Shown here: piece after piece, positions 38,567 to 41,536 of the stretch | Numbering within the stretch: position 1 is the stretch's first letter | Layout of the letters: each line of letters begins with the position of its first letter | From: a virus | Direction: 5' to 3' (one strand) | IMG/VR virus record: IMGVR_UViG_3300011258_001284 | Span: 1 to 41,536 of that record | DNA length: 41,536 nucleotides | Program-made: the position numbers and the translations under genes | The notes under the pieces: generated by a model | What the model was told of the DNA's origin: nothing | What the model saw: only the letters and a program-made list of their open reading frames with translations | Database searches by the model: none

Positions 38567-38760
38567 GACTCAACCACAGGTAGCGGGAAAACCAAACGAG
38601 CAAGCCACATACAGGCGTATGCCGGAAGAGCCGCAGCAATCAGGCAAGCGGCAAGCGGGACTCCTACTTGATCCTTGTCGTCAACATGAGAAGCCAGCAA
38701 CAACCAGCAAGCACCGCTACCAACCATGCCCATGCAGCCCCATGTGAGTATGTTGATCAC
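38563..38760 (-). CDS. Small membrane protein, two segments
   Basis: A 65-residue protein with two hydrophobic segments: residues 3-23 (ILTWGCMGMVGSGACWLLLA) and 36-58 (AACLIAAALPAYACMWLARL), separated by a charged loop (SHVDDKDQ). Two spans with a short loop fit a small integral membrane protein such as a holin, but the gene is in the replication cluster and not with lysis genes. The GTG start at 38760 overlaps the upstream stop as GTGA. Confidence 0.55.
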   Translation of the reverse strand: MINILTWGCMGMVGSGACWLLLASHVDDKDQVGVPLAACLIAAALPAYACMWLARLVFPLPVVES

Positions 38761-39347
38761 GACTCACTCCCCTGCACCGGGAACATCAACGTGTTGCGCC
38801 GAGCCCCCATTGGCAACGCCTTGGGCTGTCGGGTGATGCGCTCCTCGCCTGCCACCGCCTGGTAGGCCGTCCGGAAGTTCGCCCGGTGCGCCATCATCTC
38901 CGACTCCCGCGACTGCCCCAGCTTCCGCACACCACCACACGCCATCGCTGCATGCTTCATGCGCCGGTCCATGTCCCCATCCTCATTCACCCACGGCAGC
39001 CCCATCGCCTGAATGCGAGAGAGGGCGGCAGAGCCGGGGGTGCCGAGCATCTGCACAAGCAGCCCCCACGCCTCAAGGGAGCGGTCCTGCCCGATCAGGG
39101 CCAGCCGTGGAACCAGGGCGCGCAGCTCAAGCGCCGATGGCCAGAACTTGGCCCCAGTCATCCGGAAGGCTTTCCATGCGTCGCCTACGTCCTCGGGGGT
39201 GAGGTCGGCGAGCTCTTCAAGCCAGATCTGCACCACCGCCTCCCGGTCCTTGGCCAGCAGGTTGGCAATGGCTGCCGTCTCCTTGAGACCGGACGCGGCA
39301 AAGCGCCAGAACAGGCGGTCGATGTGCTTGGGGGTCAGAGCGCTCAT
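38757..39347 (-). CDS. Helicase-loader-like replication protein
   Basis: A 196-residue helical protein in the replication cluster, four genes from the initiator-like gene. Residues 1-80 (PKHIDRLFWRFAASGLKETA, IWLEELADLTPEDVGDAWKA, then GAKFWPSALELRALVP) resemble the pattern of small phage helicase-loading proteins such as G39P: helices ending in an F-W-P-S-A-x-E-L type motif. The C-terminal part is basic. Loading of a host helicase at the origin is plausible. The similarity is general, so this remains tentative. Confidence 0.35.
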   Translation of the reverse strand: MSALTPKHIDRLFWRFAASGLKETAAIANLLAKDREAVVQIWLEELADLTPEDVGDAWKAFRMTGAKFWPSALELRALVPRLALIGQDRSLEAWGLLVQMLGTPGSAALSRIQAMGLPWVNEDGDMDRRMKHAAMACGGVRKLGQSRESEMMAHRANFRTAYQAVAGEERITRQPKALPMGARRNTLMFPVQGSES

Positions 39348-39700
39348 GTGGCCTCCTTGCTTGGCACCAAACGGTACTCCACGTCCATCTCCTGAACCAT
39401 GCCGTCAACCACGCGGAGCCCGGTGATGCTGTCCCCGCCCTCCCAGACCAGGGCAAGATCAGCCGTACCGCGTGTCAAAGAAAGCGCTCGCTTCAGTAAG
39501 CCTAAACTGCGCCCACTGAAACCCCCACACCACGCTGGCCGCGTGATAGCTACAAAGCCATCGCCCTCGGCGTCCAACTCCTCAATAAAGGTGTCTTCAG
39601 CCAACTCATCCTCATGCTTGGCATAGAAGTCCCGAACGATTGAGCGCCGGATTTCAAGTTGGCCGGTGACGTAACTGCAAGTGTCGATGTTGTAGCTCAC
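39344..39700 (-). CDS. Hypothetical acidic protein
   Basis: A 118-residue protein of unknown role. The first half is helical and acidic (DFYAKHEDELAEDTFIEELD), the second contains FSGRSLGLLKRALSLTRGTA. The start is GTG at 39700, which overlaps the upstream stop as GTGA. The open frame extends to 39754, but the extra part lies over the upstream gene. Confidence 0.5.
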   Translation of the reverse strand: MSYNIDTCSYVTGQLEIRRSIVRDFYAKHEDELAEDTFIEELDAEGDGFVAITRPAWCGGFSGRSLGLLKRALSLTRGTADLALVWEGGDSITGLRVVDGMVQEMDVEYRLVPSKEAT

Positions 39701-40221
39701 GCCACACCTCCAACGTGCAAGCACACCAGCCGCAGGGCTTCGGCGTCTACCCAAGGGGAGCCATCAGGGAGTAGGCGTGAGTCATCAGGGTTGAGATGGG
39801 CAAGGTCTGGGCAGGACTTGGCATTGTATGCGATGAAGTCAGCACCATCAGTGTGCAGCAGCCAACCTGTCCCCTCTTGCACCCAGCTAAGAAGCTGCCC
39901 AGCCCCATAGGCACCGGGACCCTTCTCAGCCAACCACCAAGCCGCGTGCGCCCGCCCGGTCGCGTCCTCCAAGTCGAGGGAGAGAGCCTCCGGCTTCAAG
40001 CTAAGACTAATCCCGTAGCACTCCATCGGGTACTTCACCCAGAATGGGTCCTGTGAGTCCTGCGAGTCGGCAATGACCTCCCAATCGCCTGCGCGCTGGT
40101 CCGCTGGCCGCGTGTCCCTGGACAATATAACAGCCTTAATCCCATCAACAACCACAGGTGAGCAGCGGCGCAGCAGTCCAGGCAAGGTTCCAGGCAAGGT
40201 CAGGTCATTGGTACTCATCAT
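39697..40221 (-). CDS. Hypothetical 174-residue protein
   Basis: Unknown protein following the initiator-like gene. It is mixed alpha/beta with several Trp residues (FWVKYPMECYGISLSLKPEA, AHAAWWLAEKGPGAYGAGQL). Two adjacent ATG codons (40221 and 40218) are possible starts; the second has better spacing to GGAGG. No motif is visible. Confidence 0.5.
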   Translation of the reverse strand: MMSTNDLTLPGTLPGLLRRCSPVVVDGIKAVILSRDTRPADQRAGDWEVIADSQDSQDPFWVKYPMECYGISLSLKPEALSLDLEDATGRAHAAWWLAEKGPGAYGAGQLLSWVQEGTGWLLHTDGADFIAYNAKSCPDLAHLNPDDSRLLPDGSPWVDAEALRLVCLHVGGVA

Positions 40222-41132
40222 GCACCTCCAAAGATGGAGCCTTCCGACTCCGGGTTTTCGTTCACAATACGTCTGGCGGGTGTTGGGGCCGCCTCAGATG
40301 GGCTCAGCACGTCGCTCCAGTGCGCCTTGGCTGGCTTTTGAGGGCTCCGGGTAGACTTGCCCCCGTCTATCCAGTCCAGAGCGTCCCTTGCGTCTCTCAG
40401 GCGGCGTGTGGGGTCGTTCGCCTTGCCGCCGAGGGCGTGGCCCAACGGGTCGGAGCCATTGCGTAGCCACGCGGCACCGGGTGCGAGGTACGCCCAACGG
40501 CCCATAGCTTCGAGTGCAGCCAGCGGCTCGGGGTGGATGTCAGCCTCCCGGACTTCTCCCAGGAAGCGAGCGATCTTGGCGAGCGTTGCCTTCTCGGAAG
40601 CCTTCCCAGCAGCCCACTTGCCTCGGGTGGCCTTGCCCATCGCTTTCTGATGGAGCTCGGTGCGGAGGGTTCGGAGACAGTCCAGACCTTGGAGCGCTTC
40701 CTGCTGCTTAGCGGTCAACGGCTTAGCCGACTGTTGTTCTCTCTTACTCTTAGTAGTCTCTTCGTTCTCTAAAGAAGAACGCGCGTGAGTCCCACAAGTG
40801 TCCCGCTTCTGTCCCACAGGTGTCCCAACGCCGTCCGAGTTGGCAGGTTGTACCTGGGCTGGGGTGTCCCGCTGCTGTCCCACTTCTGTCCCACTGCTGT
40901 CCCAAATCCGTCCCACGCCTTGCTTAACCTTGCGTGCGGTAGTGCTTCGGGGCCAGCCCCAACGGGTCGAAAGGTCCCGTACTGACAGGTCCTCCAGACG
41001 CCCCGAGGCGGTCAAGATAGCGAGGTCCATGTCAACCCACAGGACGGGTGCGCGGTTGTCCAGCGTCCAGCCAGCGAGGCTTGCGCGGTCGAGCCACTCG
41101 GAGCACCGAACCTTGATAAAGGGGAGGCTCAT
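40218..41132 (-). CDS. Replication initiator-like protein with internal origin
   Basis: A 304-residue protein with an N-terminal DNA-binding domain: residues about 46-70 (EDLSVRDLSTRWGWPRSTTA) form a winged-helix-type HTH, typical of phage replication initiators that act like lambda O. A low-complexity linker (about 78-140) is encoded by an 11-bp DNA repeat array. The C-terminal 150 residues are helical and basic. The layout, initiator gene containing iterons next to an AT-rich tract, is the same as in lambda. It likely binds the iterons and recruits the helicase, perhaps through the helicase-loader-like protein. The ATG at 41132 overlaps the upstream stop as ATGA. Confidence 0.65.
   Translation of the reverse strand: MSLPFIKVRCSEWLDRASLAGWTLDNRAPVLWVDMDLAILTASGRLEDLSVRDLSTRWGWPRSTTARKVKQGVGRIWDSSGTEVGQQRDTPAQVQPANSDGVGTPVGQKRDTCGTHARSSLENEETTKSKREQQSAKPLTAKQQEALQGLDCLRTLRTELHQKAMGKATRGKWAAGKASEKATLAKIARFLGEVREADIHPEPLAALEAMGRWAYLAPGAAWLRNGSDPLGHALGGKANDPTRRLRDARDALDWIDGGKSTRSPQKPAKAHWSDVLSPSEAAPTPARRIVNENPESEGSIFGGA
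40731..40780. other. AT-rich tract beside the iterons, possible DNA unwinding element
   Basis: This 50-bp stretch has 19 G or C bases (38%), far below the rest of the genome. It directly adjoins the iteron array inside the initiator-like gene. In lambda the AT-rich region that melts first lies next to the iterons in the same way. Confidence 0.55.
40788..40919. repeat. 11-bp iteron array, candidate replication origin
   Basis: TGTCCC starts at 40799, 40810, 40821, 40865, 40876, 40887 and 40898; AGTCCC at 40788 and CGTCCC at 40909 fit the same 11-bp register, as does a degenerate CGTCCG at 40832. The 44-bp space between the two blocks is exactly four units. The consensus is TGTCCCACTTC or TGTCCCACTGC. 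A period of 11 bp places all copies on one helical face. Since 11 is not a multiple of 3, the array is a DNA-level feature and not selected for the protein. Confidence 0.8.
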
Positions 41133-41410
41133 GGCTTGGTTGGGGGTAGGCCGTGGCGCTTGTGCCAGTCAGCAGAAAAGTCGGCGACGCTTGGGGTGAT
41201 GAAGGGGTAGCACGTCTCGACATTGGACCACATATCGTCCCAATGTGCGTGCCACTCATACGCGCAGCCCACGCAAAGCACTGGGTTAGGCTGCTCTTGG
41301 TCCGGGTACATCGTGCGCACGCCGGCAGGAAATGCGGGACCGTCTGAACACGGGCCAAGGAAGCCCTCGCAGACAGACTCAACATACAACTCGGGTGAGT
41401 TCTTCTTCAT
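41129..41410 (-). CDS. Hypothetical Cys-containing protein
   Basis: A 93-residue protein upstream of the initiator-like gene. It has C-x6-C near residues 14-21 and C-V-G-C near 46-49 with a following YEWHAHWDDMW stretch. A zinc site is possible. ATG 41410 is the first start after the 141-bp non-coding junction that spans the window ends. No family recognised. Confidence 0.5.
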   Translation of the reverse strand: MKKNSPELYVESVCEGFLGPCSDGPAFPAGVRTMYPDQEQPNPVLCVGCAYEWHAHWDDMWSNVETCYPFITPSVADFSADWHKRHGLPPTKP

Positions 41411-41432
41411 GGGTCAACTCTTGTGTGTGTGG

Positions 41433-41512
41433 CGTTCTCCGTGTTGCCCCCTGGATCATGACTTCCAGGGGTGGTCTCCCACTGCGGAAACCTGCAACAC
41501 ACAAAGAGAACG
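41433..41512. promoter_or_regulatory. Nested inverted repeats in the junction region
   Basis: CGTTCTC-C-GTGTTGC (41433-41447) pairs with GCAACAC-ACAAA-GAGAACG (41494-41512). Inside it, CCCCTGGA (41448-41455) and TCCAGGGG (41464-41471) form a perfect 8-bp hairpin. The region is non-coding and lies before the replication operon. It may hold a terminator plus operator, or a cruciform used in replication or packaging. Confidence 0.5.
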
Positions 41513-41536
41513 ATGAGCCCCGAAGGGCATGGAGAG

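Noticed and set aside
40800-40915. Protein-level repeat VGQ-RDT in the initiator-like protein
   Set aside because: The DNA period is 11 bp, which is out of codon phase, so the similarity at protein level returns only every 33 bp. The constraint is on DNA.
40788-40919. Possible CRISPR array
   Set aside because: The unit is 11 bp with no unique spacers, so it does not fit a CRISPR array. Iterons are the better reading.
40785-41199. Rightward frames across the iteron array with a Ser/Pro/Cys-rich repeat
   Set aside because: The repeat in the translation is produced by the 11-bp DNA repeat. The opposite strand has a complete gene with 4-nt overlaps on both sides.
1-41536. Integrase, CI-type repressor or other lysogeny genes
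   Set aside because: No tyrosine or serine recombinase pattern was seen, and the two HTH proteins lack a CI-type peptidase domain. Temperate lifestyle is not claimed.

Overview
The window reads as an essentially complete genome of a tailed double-stranded DNA phage of siphovirus type. It is GC-rich (roughly 60-65% by eye), very tightly packed, and most genes are joined by 1-4 nt stop/start overlaps (ATGA, GTGA, TAATG). No host gene is visible, so the host cannot be named. A lipobox protein, a spanin-like coiled-coil protein and an Sec-type signal peptide point to a Gram-negative host; this is inference. The two window ends fall in non-coding DNA between two leftward genes, so the molecule is probably circular or circularly permuted and opened at an arbitrary point.

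Layout. Positions 4433 down to 16, continuing across the junction from 41410 down to about 31455 and on to 9507, are almost all leftward. The leftward early block (4433-16) starts with an HTH regulator and carries small unknown proteins, two DNA methyltransferases and a RusA-type resolvase. From 41410 to 37221 lie a replication-initiator-like gene, a helicase-loader-like gene and unknowns. From 37224 to 33083 come small genes, an HTH protein and a probable small terminase. Then follow the large terminase (31455-33086), portal, Mu-gpF-like head protein, scaffold-like protein, decoration protein, major capsid protein, head-tail connectors, tail tube, a G/GT chaperone pair, tape measure, tail tip and fibre genes, and finally a lysis-like group at 11759-9507. 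A rightward operon (4547-9454) diverges from the leftward early block; it holds an ERF-type recombinase, a run of helix-turn-helix proteins and a secreted Cys/Gly-rich protein. Four isolated rightward genes (14156, 14728, 26887, 31068) sit inside the leftward late region and look like morons. No integrase was found, so the lifestyle is unresolved.

Main discoveries. (1) An 11-bp-period iteron array (40788-40919) lies inside the putative initiator gene next to a 38% GC tract; this is a strong candidate replication origin arranged like lambda ori within O. (2) A tRNA-like element at 27330-27423 has its arms in circularly permuted order (T arm, closed acceptor stem, D arm, anticodon-like arm). 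(3) A lambda-type G_GGA_AAC slippery site at 21777-21783 joins the tail chaperone frame to a 56-codon second frame. (4) A rightward gene at 31068-31424 is bracketed by near-identical 34-bp direct repeats. (5) A TGTCCC motif recurs both in the iterons and in intergenic regions across the late cluster. (6) Two neighbouring genes carry four tandem copies of one HTH module. (7) Several genes too short for usual cut-offs (34, 35, 46 and 56 codons) are supported by ribosome-binding sites and 4-nt overlaps.

No stretch longer than about 160 bases lacks a gene.
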